Assembly: GCA_030528285.1 (NCBI GenBank) | Contig: JAUMZE010000004.1 | Location: forward strand, 161,806 to 225,805 | Source: Aerococcus sp. | GTDB lineage: Bacteria > Bacillota > Bacilli > Lactobacillales > Aerococcaceae | Direction of reading: 5' to 3' | DNA: 64,000 nt | Shown here: in pieces, positions 9,019 through 20,305 of the stretch | Position numbering within the stretch: position 1 is the stretch's first letter | Layout of the letters: every line of letters begins with the position of its first letter | Position numbers and translations under genes: made by a program | Notes under the pieces: model-generated | Seen by the model: the letters and a program-made list of their open reading frames with translations, nothing else | The model's database searches: none | What the model was told of the DNA's origin: nothing

Positions 9019-11484
9019 ATGCCATCAACAGTTGATTTATTACAATCACTCAATCCAAAACAACGAGAAGCCGTTCAAACCACAGAAGGGCCGGTATTAA
9101 TTATGGCGGGAGCGGGCAGTGGCAAAACTCGCGTACTCACCTATCGCATGGCCTATATTCTAGCGGAGAAAGAAGTCAATCCCTGGAACTTGCTGGCGAT
9201 CACTTTTACCAATAAAGCTGCCAAAGAAATGAAAGAGCGGGTGGCTCAATTGGTAGGTGAAGTCGCTGATGATATGTGGGTATCCACCTTTCACTCGATG
9301 TGCGTGCGTATTCTCAGACGCGAAGGGGAAGCACTCGGAATGTCTCGTAACTTCACGATTGCAGATCCTTCCGAACAGCTCACGTTGATTAAACAAGTAT
9401 TAAAGGACCTCAATCTCGATAAGGAGCGTTTCAAGCCAAAGAACATCCTCGGTATGATCTCAGACGCTAAGAACCGCATGGAAACACCGAAAAAATATCG
9501 TGAGCTCCATACGGGTTACATCGAATCCGTCGTGGCGGACTGCTACGGCAACTATCAGCATGCCCTGAAAGCCGCTGATTCCCTGGATTTTGATGATTTG
9601 ATTATGCAAACGGTCCTCCTGTTCCAACAACAACCGGAGATCTTGAAGTTTTATCAACAGAAATTCCAATACATCCACGTTGATGAGTACCAGGACACTA
9701 ATGAGGCTCAGTATCAGTTGGTGCAGCTCTTGGGGCAGTACTATCAGAATGTCTGTGTGGTGGGGGACGCGGATCAGAGTATTTACGGCTGGCGTGGCGC
9801 AAACATGCAGAACATCCTCGACTTTGAGAAGGATTATCCAAATGCCCAGGTAATTCTTCTGGAGCAGAATTATCGTTCCACCAAGCGCATCCTCCAGGCA
9901 GCCAATGCGGTCATCGAGAACAACGAAAATCGTAAAGACAAAGAACTGTGGACGGACAATCAAACAGGAGAAATGATCACCTATTACCAGGCGCTGAATG
10001 AGAGCGATGAGGGCCGATTTGTGGTGGATAAGATTAAGGAGTGGCACACGGCTCCTCATACGCACAGCTATGCAGACTTTGCGATTCTGTATCGGACGAA
10101 TGCGCAATCCCGTACGATTGAAGATGCGCTCATGGCAGCCAATATTCCTTATAAAATGGTGGGTGGGCTCAAATTCTACGACCGTAAAGAAATTAAAGAT
10201 GTGATGGCGTATTTGCGTCTGCTCGTGAATCCAAATGACAATCTGAGTTTCGAGCGGATTATCAATGTACCGAAGCGCGGCGTCGGTCCTGGAACGGTCT
10301 CGAAACTGCGCGACTTTGCGAATCAACACGCCTACTCCCTCCTCCAAGCAGCAGCCGTCGTGGATCAAACACCGATCAGTGGGAAAGGGGCGACCTCGCT
10401 CAAGCAGTTTGCGGACATGATCATCACCCTCCAGAAACAGCGCACCTACCTCACCGTGACCGACATGGTGAAGGAAGTCTTGGAACAATCCAATTATAGA
10501 AAGGATCTCGTCCAACAGAAAACCCTGGAGGCAGAAACCCGGCTCGAAAATATTGACGAATTTCTCTCAGTGACGCGCGAATTTGATCAGCGTATGGAGC
10601 AGCAGGAGGACATAGATCCACTCGCCTTTACCCCAGAAGAAGAACGAGAGCATGAGGCATTGGATGAGGAAATCGAAATTGCTGTGACACCGACAAGTGA
10701 GACGGATGATGGGGGGCTCGCCAATGTGGAGTTATTCTCAGACCCGAAATTGGAAGCCATCAATCCACCCGAAGACGTCCAGAATAACCCAAATGATGGT
10801 CTGACCACGTTCTTAACGGAATTGTCTCTGAACCAAGATACTGAAGAAGAAACAGCAGAAGTAGGGACAGAGGTGACACTGATGACTCTCCATGCGGCGA
10901 AAGGTCTGGAATTTCCAGTTGTTTTCATGATTGGGATGGAAGAGGGGATCTTCCCGCTATCGAGAGCTAGCGAGAGTGAGGACGAACTAGAGGAGGAACG
11001 GCGCCTCGCCTATGTTGGAATCACACGTGCCGAGGAGAAATTATTCCTCACTAGTGCCCAGCAGCGCCTGCTCTACGGACGTCATCAATATAATCCAACG
11101 TCTCGTTTCATCGCGGAAATCGATAGCGAGGTTTTAGAAACGGCAGCGAGCGAGCAGCGATTGAGTGAGTATCATACGGGACTGCAGGAGCGCAAACGCC
11201 GATTCTTTAACCAGCGCCCATCAAGAAAACCAGGTCATCGCCATTCCCAACAAGCAGAACGGTCGCGCTCGATCTTCAGTCAGCATCCAAAATCACAAGC
11301 GTCCACGCCACCTAAAGAAACCACGGATTGGGCAGTGGGGGACAAGGCTCGGCACAAGAAATGGGGCATTGGGACGGTGGTGGAGGTCTCTGGACATTCA
11401 GACCAGCAAGAGCTCACCGTCGCCTTTCCAAAACAGGGGATTAAGCATTTGATTGCGGCCTTCGCTCCAATCACTAAGGCCTAG
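9019..11484 (+). CDS. pcrA: ATP-dependent DNA helicase PcrA (UvrD/Rep family)
   Basis: A superfamily 1A 3'-5' helicase needed for nucleotide excision repair, removal of RecA and rolling-circle plasmid replication. Walker A is AGAGSGKTR (residues about 31-39), motif II is VDEYQDTNEAQY near 222, then VGDADQSIYGWRGA and, towards the C-terminus, TLHAAKGLEFPVVF and YVGITRAEEKLFL. The C-terminal tail ends in the RNA polymerase-binding Tudor-like segment (KKWGIGTVVEV). It is longer than the usual 720-750 residues because of an acidic insertion at about 520-605. GGAGGA precedes the ATG. It forms the usual operon with ligA, which follows after 18 bases. Confidence 0.95.
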   Translation: MPSTVDLLQSLNPKQREAVQTTEGPVLIMAGAGSGKTRVLTYRMAYILAEKEVNPWNLLAITFTNKAAKEMKERVAQLVGEVADDMWVSTFHSMCVRILRREGEALGMSRNFTIADPSEQLTLIKQVLKDLNLDKERFKPKNILGMISDAKNRMETPKKYRELHTGYIESVVADCYGNYQHALKAADSLDFDDLIMQTVLLFQQQPEILKFYQQKFQYIHVDEYQDTNEAQYQLVQLLGQYYQNVCVVGDADQSIYGWRGANMQNILDFEKDYPNAQVILLEQNYRSTKRILQAANAVIENNENRKDKELWTDNQTGEMITYYQALNESDEGRFVVDKIKEWHTAPHTHSYADFAILYRTNAQSRTIEDALMAANIPYKMVGGLKFYDRKEIKDVMAYLRLLVNPNDNLSFERIINVPKRGVGPGTVSKLRDFANQHAYSLLQAAAVVDQTPISGKGATSLKQFADMIITLQKQRTYLTVTDMVKEVLEQSNYRKDLVQQKTLEAETRLENIDEFLSVTREFDQRMEQQEDIDPLAFTPEEEREHEALDEEIEIAVTPTSETDDGGLANVELFSDPKLEAINPPEDVQNNPNDGLTTFLTELSLNQDTEEETAEVGTEVTLMTLHAAKGLEFPVVFMIGMEEGIFPLSRASESEDELEEERRLAYVGITRAEEKLFLTSAQQRLLYGRHQYNPTSRFIAEIDSEVLETAASEQRLSEYHTGLQERKRRFFNQRPSRKPGHRHSQQAERSRSIFSQHPKSQASTPPKETTDWAVGDKARHKKWGIGTVVEVSGHSDQQELTVAFPKQGIKHLIAAFAPITKA

Positions 11485-11499
11485 GGAGAAGGAGGATAA

Positions 11500-13503
<2,004 letters not shown>

Positions 13504-13560
13504 TTCGTGTTTCATGATACAATGAAGCAGTGTAACACTAGATGCGAAGGAGGACATCGC

Positions 13561-14679
13561 ATGAAAGCACCGCGGCTACTGAAATCTAGCCTATTAATGG
13601 CGACGGTACTACTGCTCAGCGCAGGCTGTCAGACGTTGCCAGAATCAACGAACGATCAATCAAATAGTGAAGCTGCAACGACCAAAACCGATACCACCGC
13701 AGCAGCGCAGAGGGGCTACTATTCACCGGTCATTAAAGATGATCGTTACGCCCTCAATGATGCTCGGGGGCTCTCAGTGGGGAATACCTCACAGGCCAAT
13801 CGCGAGAATACGGAGCGCAGTACCTACCGCATGTTGACGGAGAGTTTCCCCCCCGATGATTACCAACTGAAGGAAGGTGCTGTCATCTCCAAAGACCAGC
13901 TCTCGAAATGGTTAGGCGCCAAAACCAAGGATAATAGTGAGGGACTGAATCCCGAGAAGAGTGATTCAGGGAAAGCAAACGACTTTGAGCCTCATTATCT
14001 CAATACGATTTTCGAGTATGATCTGATGGGTAACAAACAGGAGAACTCAGATAAATTGCAGGCCATCAGTCTAACACTTGTATTGAATAGTGAGGATCAA
14101 GCAACGAGTGACTCCAAGATGGTAACGATTGACCAGAAGACCGCCATCAAGCAAGGTAAATCAATCGCCCAGGAAATCTTGAATCGATTGCGTCAACAGA
14201 AGGACTATCAGGAAATCCCAATTCAGTTCTATCTGTTCTATAATGCACCATCCGATAATCTCGCAGGTGGTAGCATTGTCTCTAGCACCCAGGTGAGTCC
14301 AGATAGTTCTTCATTTGGGGACTGGGAGGATAACAATGCCCAGCACATCGCATTTGGCGTTGACAAAGCCCCTAATCAAGAAGATACAACGAAATTTGAT
14401 CGTTACCGCCAGTCGGTTGTGACCCTGTTCCCGGAATTGAGCGGGATCAGCGGAGTGGGTCTCTATCAAGACAGCAAACTCAGTCAACTGACACTGACGA
14501 TCCACACGCCTTTCGATGGTTATTCCGAAACAGTAGCGCTGATGGAACAGGCCATTGCCCAGGCTAACAGTACCTTCGACAAGAACCTGAATATCAACAT
14601 TAAAATCCAAGGCCCGAGCGGAAACACCGCTTCAGCTCAGCGCACGAGTGGAAATGACTTTTCCATGACGATCTTTTAA
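13561..14679 (+). CDS. camS: CamS-family lipoprotein (sex pheromone precursor family)
   Basis: A 372-residue lipoprotein. The signal peptide (residues 1-22) ends in a lipobox LLLSAGC, so the mature protein is lipid-anchored outside. The body matches the CamS family, whose enterococcal and staphylococcal signal peptides can be processed to pheromone-like peptides; whether that happens here is unknown. I start at 13561 because AAGGAGG lies eight bases upstream; the frame opens earlier without a site. The position between ligA and gatCAB is conserved in Firmicutes. Confidence 0.9.
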   Translation: MKAPRLLKSSLLMATVLLLSAGCQTLPESTNDQSNSEAATTKTDTTAAAQRGYYSPVIKDDRYALNDARGLSVGNTSQANRENTERSTYRMLTESFPPDDYQLKEGAVISKDQLSKWLGAKTKDNSEGLNPEKSDSGKANDFEPHYLNTIFEYDLMGNKQENSDKLQAISLTLVLNSEDQATSDSKMVTIDQKTAIKQGKSIAQEILNRLRQQKDYQEIPIQFYLFYNAPSDNLAGGSIVSSTQVSPDSSSFGDWEDNNAQHIAFGVDKAPNQEDTTKFDRYRQSVVTLFPELSGISGVGLYQDSKLSQLTLTIHTPFDGYSETVALMEQAIAQANSTFDKNLNINIKIQGPSGNTASAQRTSGNDFSMTIF

Positions 14680-14742
14680 TGCGCGGGGCGAATTATGATA
14701 AAATACCAGAGACACTGAATCAAGCGAACTAAGGAGGAAATT

Positions 14743-15051
14743 ATGAGCTCAATTAATGCTGAACAGTACAAACATATTGCAGCGTTGGCTAAGTTAGTCT
14801 TTCCTGAAGAAGAGATTGAGAACAACGCCCATGTGTTTGATGACATCCTGCACATGGTAGACCAATTGGACGAGGTGGACACCACCGACGTTCCGGTATT
14901 GCGTTCTGGGATCGAATTGAAGAATGTCATGCGTGAAGATACCCCAATTCCAGGGATGTCCCGCGATGAACTGATGAAGAATGTTCCAAGTGAAAAAAAC
15001 GGATTTATTCATGTACCAGCTGCCTTTGATGAAAGTGAGGATAATGCCTAA
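14743..15051 (+). CDS. gatC: Aspartyl/glutamyl-tRNA(Asn/Gln) amidotransferase subunit C
   Basis: The 102-residue small subunit stabilises the GatCAB complex, which converts Glu-tRNA(Gln) and Asp-tRNA(Asn) to the amidated forms. The family pattern is clear: [12 protein letters not shown] at the N-terminus, then the [16 protein letters not shown] core and [22 protein letters not shown] box at 14694-14699 may be the -10 of the operon. AAGGAGG precedes the ATG. The stop codon overlaps the gatA start by one base. Confidence 0.95.
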   Translation: MSSINAEQYKHIAALAKLVFPEEEIENNAHVFDDILHMVDQLDEVDTTDVPVLRSGIELKNVMREDTPIPGMSRDELMKNVPSEKNGFIHVPAAFDESEDNA

Positions 15052-16502
15052 TGAGTCGATTTGATGAAACCATCGTTGGCCTTAACCAACAACTCGTAAA
15101 TGGAGAAACCACGGCTGTTCAATTAGTCAAGGAAGCCATTGAACGGATTAAATCCCTCGATGATAAATACAATGCCTTCATTACGTTAAATGAGGAAGAA
15201 GCCCTCAAACAAGCAAGACTCAGTGATGAAAAAGGATATAGTGTGGATCGTCCGCTCCAAGGTATTCCACTGGGGATCAAGGACAACATCGTCACAAAAG
15301 GTCTCAAAACCACCGCTGCTTCTCATATTCTCGATAACTTCATCCCAATCTATGATGCCACTGTCATGGAGAAACTTAACGCAGCCGGTGCTATCACGAT
15401 TGGTAAATTGAACTTAGACGAATTCGCAATGGGTGGATCCACTGAAACGAGTTACTTCGGCCCAACCAAGAATGCCTGGGATACCGATCGCGTACCGGGC
15501 GGCTCCTCGGGTGGATCAGCGGCAGCCGTTGCGAGTGGTCAAGTAGTTGCGGCATTGGGATCCGATACAGGTGGTTCCGTGCGTCAACCGGCTGCTTTCA
15601 ATGGGATTGTTGGGATGAAACCAACATATGGCCGTGTTTCACGGAATGGGTTGATCGCATTTGGTTCCTCTCTCGACCAAATTGGACCAATGACCCGCAC
15701 CGTAACGGATAACGCCATCCTCCTCGAAGCAATTTCCGGGTTAGATGAACGTGACTCCACGACAGGCGATGTAGATGTGCCTCATTATCTCGATTCTATC
15801 AAAGACGGTGTAAAAGGCATGAAGATTGCGGTGCCACGCGAATTCTTTGAAGAAGGCACCACGGAAGAAGTCTCCAAAGCGGTGCATCAAGCGATCGAAA
15901 CCCTCGAATCTCTCGGCGCAACCGCTGAAGAAGTAAGTCTGCCACACATGCGTTACGGAATTCCGGTTTATTACATTGTGGCTTCCAGTGAGGCGTCTTC
16001 TAACTTGCAGCGTTTCGATGGGATCCGCTATGGTTACCGCGCAGAAAACGTGAAAGACTTGGAAGACCTCTACGTTCGCAGCCGTTCAGAAGGATTCGGC
16101 GATGAAGTGAAACGCCGGATTATGTTAGGGACCTTCTCCTTATCATCTGGTTTCTATGATGCTTACTTCAACAAAGCCGGCAAAGTACGGATGGTCATTG
16201 CGCGTGAGTTCCAATCCATTTTCGAAAACTACGATCTCATCATGGGACCAGTAACCACAACGACCGCCTTCAAACTGGGTGAGCGGACAGAGGATCCTGT
16301 GTCCATGTACATGTCTGACTTGTTGACTGTCCCAGTGAACCTCGCGGGATTACCAAGTATCGCTGTGCCAGGTGGATTTGATTCCAATGGTTTACCAATC
16401 GGCATCCAAATGATTGCCAACCACTTCCAGGAAGGAACCATCTACAAGGCAGCTTACGCCTTTGAACAAGCAACAGACTTCCATACACGCCATCCAGAAT
16501 AA
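15051..16502 (+). CDS. gatA: Asp-tRNA(Asn)/Glu-tRNA(Gln) amidotransferase subunit A
   Basis: The glutaminase/amidase subunit, 483 residues, releases ammonia from glutamine and channels it to GatB. The amidase signature is present with the Ser-cisSer-Lys triad: lysine in [10 protein letters not shown] (about residue 78), and the serines in [15 protein letters not shown] and [12 protein letters not shown]. It lies between gatC and gatB with minimal spacing, so the three products should be made in equal amounts. Confidence 0.96.
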   Translation: MSRFDETIVGLNQQLVNGETTAVQLVKEAIERIKSLDDKYNAFITLNEEEALKQARLSDEKGYSVDRPLQGIPLGIKDNIVTKGLKTTAASHILDNFIPIYDATVMEKLNAAGAITIGKLNLDEFAMGGSTETSYFGPTKNAWDTDRVPGGSSGGSAAAVASGQVVAALGSDTGGSVRQPAAFNGIVGMKPTYGRVSRNGLIAFGSSLDQIGPMTRTVTDNAILLEAISGLDERDSTTGDVDVPHYLDSIKDGVKGMKIAVPREFFEEGTTEEVSKAVHQAIETLESLGATAEEVSLPHMRYGIPVYYIVASSEASSNLQRFDGIRYGYRAENVKDLEDLYVRSRSEGFGDEVKRRIMLGTFSLSSGFYDAYFNKAGKVRMVIAREFQSIFENYDLIMGPVTTTTAFKLGERTEDPVSMYMSDLLTVPVNLAGLPSIAVPGGFDSNGLPIGIQMIANHFQEGTIYKAAYAFEQATDFHTRHPE

Positions 16503-16515
16503 GGGAGGAATGAAC

Positions 16516-17943
16516 GTGAACTACGAAACAGTCATTGGGCTTGAAGTCCATGTAGAACTAAAAACTAAGAGTAAAGTCTTCTCCCCGGCACCAACAAGTT
16601 TTGGGGCAGAACCAAATACTAACACGAACATCATTGACTGGGGTTATCCAGGTGTTTTACCGGTTGTTAATAAACAAGCGATTGAGTACGGATTAAAAGC
16701 AGCGACCGTTTTGAACTGCGAAATTAACCCCGTTCAACGTTTCGACCGTAAGAACTACTTCTACCCAGACAATCCGAAAGCCTACCAAATCTCCCAGCTG
16801 GATCATCCACTCGGGGAGAACGGCTACATCGAAATTGAAATTGACGGCGAGAAGAAGAAAATCGGGATCGAACGCATTCACTTGGAAGAAGATGCTGGGA
16901 AGAATATCCACGATGAATCCGGTACTTTGGTCGACCTCAACCGCCAAGGCACGCCACTAGTGGAAATCGTCTCCAAACCAGACATGCGCTCTCCAGAAGA
17001 AGCCTATGCCTACTTGGAACGTTTGCGTGAAGTGATCATGTTTACCGGCGTTTCCGATGTGAAGATGGAAGAAGGGTCTATGCGCTGTGATGCGAACATC
17101 TCCATTCGACCATATGGACAGGACGAATTCGGGACGAAGACCGAAATCAAGAACTTGAACTCTTTCAACAATGTGCGTCGTGGGTTAGCGTATGAAGAGC
17201 AACGCCAAGCACACGTGTTGAATAGCGGCGATCGTGTGGTACAATCCACCCTGCGCTGGGATGACGGCAACAAGAAGACGGTTCTCATGCGTGTCAAAGA
17301 AGGGGAATCCGATTACCGGTACTTCCCAGAACCAGATATTCCAGATTTCGAAGTGAGTGAGGATTGGTTGAAAGCCATCCGCTCAGACCTCCCAGAAATG
17401 CCAGAGAAACGCCGCCAACGCTACGTAGAGTCATTCGGTTTGCCCGCGTATGATGCGGGGATCTTGACCCAAACGTTAGAGATGTCCGATTTCTTCGATG
17501 CGACCGTTGCCTTAGGGGCCGATGCGAAATTGACCTCGAACTGGCTCATGGGCGAAGTCTCTGCTTATATGAATGACCAAGAAACTGCCTTGGAAGACAT
17601 GGCACTCACCCCTGAAAACTTAGCTGAAATGATTCAGTTAATCGCAGACGGTACCATCTCTTCTAAGATCGCTAAGAAGGTATTCAAACACCTCGCAGAT
17701 GAAGGGGGCAGTGCGAAAGCTTTTGTAGAAGAACAAGGACTCGCGCAGATTTCAGATGAAGCTACCCTCTTGCCACTGATTGAACAGGCGATTGCGGATA
17801 ACCCACAATCCGTTGCCGATTACAAGAAAGGTAAGAAGAAAGCTCAAGGCGCCCTCGTTGGTCAAATCATGAAAGCGACGAAAGGAAAAGCTGATCCGAA
17901 AGTCCTCAATCAATTATTAGGGAAAGCATTGAGCGAAGCCTAA
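16516..17943 (+). CDS. gatB: Asp-tRNA(Asn)/Glu-tRNA(Gln) amidotransferase subunit B
   Basis: The tRNA-binding and kinase-like subunit, which activates the Glu or Asp carboxylate with ATP before amidation. The start of the protein ([18 protein letters not shown]) is the conserved GatB opening, and the C-terminal YqeY-like domain is intact. I choose the GTG at 16516. GGGAGG lies 7 bases before it, while the ATG at 16510 sits only one base after that site. The 475-residue product matches the usual length. Confidence 0.95.
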   Translation: MNYETVIGLEVHVELKTKSKVFSPAPTSFGAEPNTNTNIIDWGYPGVLPVVNKQAIEYGLKAATVLNCEINPVQRFDRKNYFYPDNPKAYQISQLDHPLGENGYIEIEIDGEKKKIGIERIHLEEDAGKNIHDESGTLVDLNRQGTPLVEIVSKPDMRSPEEAYAYLERLREVIMFTGVSDVKMEEGSMRCDANISIRPYGQDEFGTKTEIKNLNSFNNVRRGLAYEEQRQAHVLNSGDRVVQSTLRWDDGNKKTVLMRVKEGESDYRYFPEPDIPDFEVSEDWLKAIRSDLPEMPEKRRQRYVESFGLPAYDAGILTQTLEMSDFFDATVALGADAKLTSNWLMGEVSAYMNDQETALEDMALTPENLAEMIQLIADGTISSKIAKKVFKHLADEGGSAKAFVEEQGLAQISDEATLLPLIEQAIADNPQSVADYKKGKKKAQGALVGQIMKATKGKADPKVLNQLLGKALSEA

Positions 17944-17966
17944 GTTGATCAATAACAAGAATCTAG

Positions 17967-18000
17967 ACAGCTAGCTGGAGATTTCGGCTAGCTGTTTTTT
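17967..18000 (+). terminator. Rho-independent terminator after gatB
   Basis: A 9-base-pair stem, acagctagc with gctagctgt, encloses an 11-base loop and is followed by TTTTTT. Confidence 0.92.
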
Positions 18001-18433
18001 GCGTGGATGGGATTTATTTATAAATGATAATGACGGACAAGAGAGAGAAAATGGATGAGCTTAGTGATGAATTGAAAAGAATGTGAGAAGGAGGCGATCA
18101 CGCATTTAATATAGAAAGAAGTCTTTGAGTAACATCAAAAAGTGATTTAAATGACTGTGGGAGATCAAAAGAAGTGTGGCACCCTCACCCTGAAGACCAT
18201 CAAAATCACTTAGTTATCATTTAGTGAAATATTGATCAAATAAGATGTGAAAAAAGCAATGGTTAATACGATAAAATGTTGATTTAATGCGGATGTATAA
18301 GGCGATATCCTTATCTTTTAAGGTCTAAAACTTTAATAAATAAATCACAATAAACGCTTTTTTCGCTAAAAAGTGATAAGCTAAAGGAGTGAAAGGTAAT
18401 ATACTCACAGTTTAAAAAGTAAGGAGTTGCATT
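18001..18433. other. Gene-free AT-rich stretch before the adhP remnant
   Basis: No open frame of note occurs here. The stretch is AT-rich and contains an inverted repeat of the form aagtgatt ... aatcactt between about 18139 and 18212. A possible ribosome site (AAGGAG at 18420-18425) precedes the broken adh gene. It probably holds the original promoter of that gene, but I cannot place -35 and -10 boxes with confidence. Confidence 0.4.
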
Positions 18434-19411
18434 ATGAAGGCGATTGTTGCTAGCGAAGACCATACCGCAAAATTGTAGATAAACCATTACGTGAGCTCCA
18501 ATCGGGTGAGGCATTGCTCAAAATGATCTGCTGTGGTGTCTGTCATAGGGATCTCCACGTGAAGAACGCAGATTTCGGCGATGTATCCGGGACTGTCCTC
18601 GGTCACGGAGGCATTGGGGAAGTCGTTGAAGTTTATGATGGTGTCACGAGTCTCAAGATTGGTGAGCGTGCAAGTGTGGCGTGGTTCTTCGAGGGTTGCG
18701 GACACTGCGAATATTGCACGAGTGGCCGTGAAAAATGCGGGTTACACGGCAGATGGTGGGATGGCAGATTACTGCATTGTTCCAGCTGACTATGCGGTGA
18801 AGGTGCCAGATGAATTAGATTCAGCATCAGCATCTTCTATCACTTGCGCTGGAGTCACCACCTACAAAGCCATCAAGACATCTGGCGTGTGTCCAGGACA
18901 ATGGCTCTTGATCGCAGGGTTAGGCGGACTTGGAAACTTGGACCTGCAATATGCGAAGAACGTCTTCAATGCGATGGACGTGAACGATAAACAACTGGCA
19001 TTCGCCAAAGAAATGGGTGCAGATATCCTCGTGAATCCATTAAAAGAAGATCCTGCCAAAGTTGCCCAAGAAAAAGTCGGAGGCGTATACATAGCTGTCG
19101 TTACTGCAGTCGCAAAATCTGCCTTCAATCAAGCAGTGGATTCTGTACGTGCGGGTGACTGTTTCGTTGGGGTTGGCTTGCCATCTGAAACCATGGACCT
19201 CTCCATTCCTCATCTCGTGCTCGATGGGATTGAAGTCGTGGGTTCGTTCGTAGGTACGCGTCAAGATTTGAAGAAAGCTTTCCAGTTTGGAGCAAAAGGC
19301 AAGGTGGTTCCAGTTTGCCACATGCGCCCAATGGAAGACATCAATGATATCTTTGAAGAAATGGAACAAGGTAAGAGCAAAGGCCGCATGGTTATTGACA
19401 TGACGAAATAA
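18434..19411 (+). pseudogene. adhP: Broken zinc-dependent alcohol dehydrogenase (AdhP type)
   Basis: The reading frame would encode an AdhP-like NAD alcohol dehydrogenase but is interrupted. It opens with [12 protein letters not shown], meets a TAG at 18476, resumes in another frame ([17 protein letters not shown], zinc-binding [10 protein letters not shown], structural-zinc GCGHCEYC) and shifts again near 18737. There a short deletion removed part of the fourth-cysteine region. The last frame carries [15 protein letters not shown], the GLGGLGN nucleotide fold and the normal end. The GHEG motif reads GHGG, and a few residues are missing after NVFNA. It is therefore non-functional. An intact terminator follows. 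Confidence 0.88.
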
Positions 19412-19469
19412 GGAAAGTACCTGTTTGATGCGCTAAAAAATCACTTCTTAATGAGACTACTCATAAAAC

Positions 19470-19501
19470 GAAGCTTCTGGTTAACGGCCGGAAGCTTTTT
19501 T
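19470..19501 (+). terminator. Rho-independent terminator after the adhP remnant
   Basis: aagcttctgg pairs with ccggaagctt (one G-U pair) around a small loop, with TTTTTTG after it. Confidence 0.85.
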
Positions 19502-19625
19502 GATAAATGAGTAATATGGGGGTAGAATAGTGGAAAAGAGTTCTGATGCAAAAAAAGTTATATAAAAAATAGAGATCATAACCTTTATCTAAGTACTCAG
19601 GAAGCAGGGGGAATGAGTACCACTC

Positions 19626-19946
19626 ATGGAAGAGATCCTATCACTTTTAGACCAATTAGAACAAATGATGAGACAGCATCATAATGATCGTCCAGAATAT
19701 GGATTGGATCAGTGCCTGCAAGCAATCCAGAATGAAAAGGTGCGCATCGAAAATCACAAACAAACGCCGGAGCTCAAAGCGCGTGCACTCTATCAGCAAT
19801 TGTCTAGTTTATCTTTATTTAAGAAAGTTCCATTTACTGCTGAAGAGAAGCTACTCCTTGAAGCTATCAAGCAGTTTGCTTAACGTAAAGGCGCAAAAGG
19901 GGAGTTTGAGACGCTCTCAATCACGAATATGTGGCCCCACGGTTAA
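19626..19946 (+). pseudogene. Class IIa bacteriocin immunity protein (EntA_Immun-like) with premature stop
   Basis: The first 85 residues form a helical bundle protein resembling the pediocin/enterocin A immunity family, notably KQTPELKARALYQQLSS and PFTAEEKLLLEAIKQFA. A TAA at 19881-19883 ends the frame. Reading straight through that codon gives RKGAKGEFETLSITNMWP and a second stop at 19944-19946. That stretch closely resembles the normal C-terminal tail of the pediocin immunity protein (KG-GEF--L--TN-WP). So one nonsense codon removes the last 20 residues, the part known to determine specificity in this family. No class IIa bacteriocin gene is in the window. A truncated product could still be made. 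Confidence 0.72.
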
Positions 19947-19976
19947 GGAATATATAGTCATAGTGCGATATTTGCG

Positions 19977-20011
19977 CTCACACCCGGAGGCATTACTGGT
20001 GTGAGTTTTTT
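19977..20011 (+). terminator. Rho-independent terminator after the immunity gene
   Basis: ctcacacc pairs with ggtgtgag across a 13-base loop, followed by TTTTTTC. Confidence 0.88.
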
Positions 20012-20161
20012 CTTATTCGTTTGGGGTATATTGTCGGTACGGAGATTGCTAGCTTGAACGTGTTGAAGTCGGACAAATTAATTAATGAAGTCCGATTACT
20101 TCGTGAAAATTCTCTGGGTCAATAAGGATTATCCTTGTTATCAATTAGACAAGCGACTTAT

Positions 20162-20190
20162 TTGTGATGTAAACGTTAACATGATATTCT
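20162..20190 (+). promoter_or_regulatory. Promoter of the aldehyde dehydrogenase gene with cre in the spacer
   Basis: TTGTGA (20162-20167) and TATTCT (20185-20190) are 17 bases apart. The spacer contains TGTAAACGTTAACA at 20168-20181, a full match to the CcpA cre consensus TGWAANCGNTNWCA. CcpA bound there would block RNA polymerase. The core boxes are only fair, but the cre is excellent. The rest of the 20012-20305 gap contains no gene. Confidence 0.7.
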
Positions 20191-20305
20191 TTAAACAAGT
20201 AAGTGATATCTGGGATGGCAGAGATGCAGCTTTTCCTAACTAGTGAAGAGGAATCATGTGCCATCACGGATAATAGGTTTGATTGTGATCAAGGAGGTCA
20301 TAATA

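Noticed and set aside
9460-10515. A 351-codon open frame on the minus strand
   Set aside because: It lies wholly antisense to pcrA, has no ribosome site and encodes no recognisable domain; it mirrors the codon bias of pcrA.
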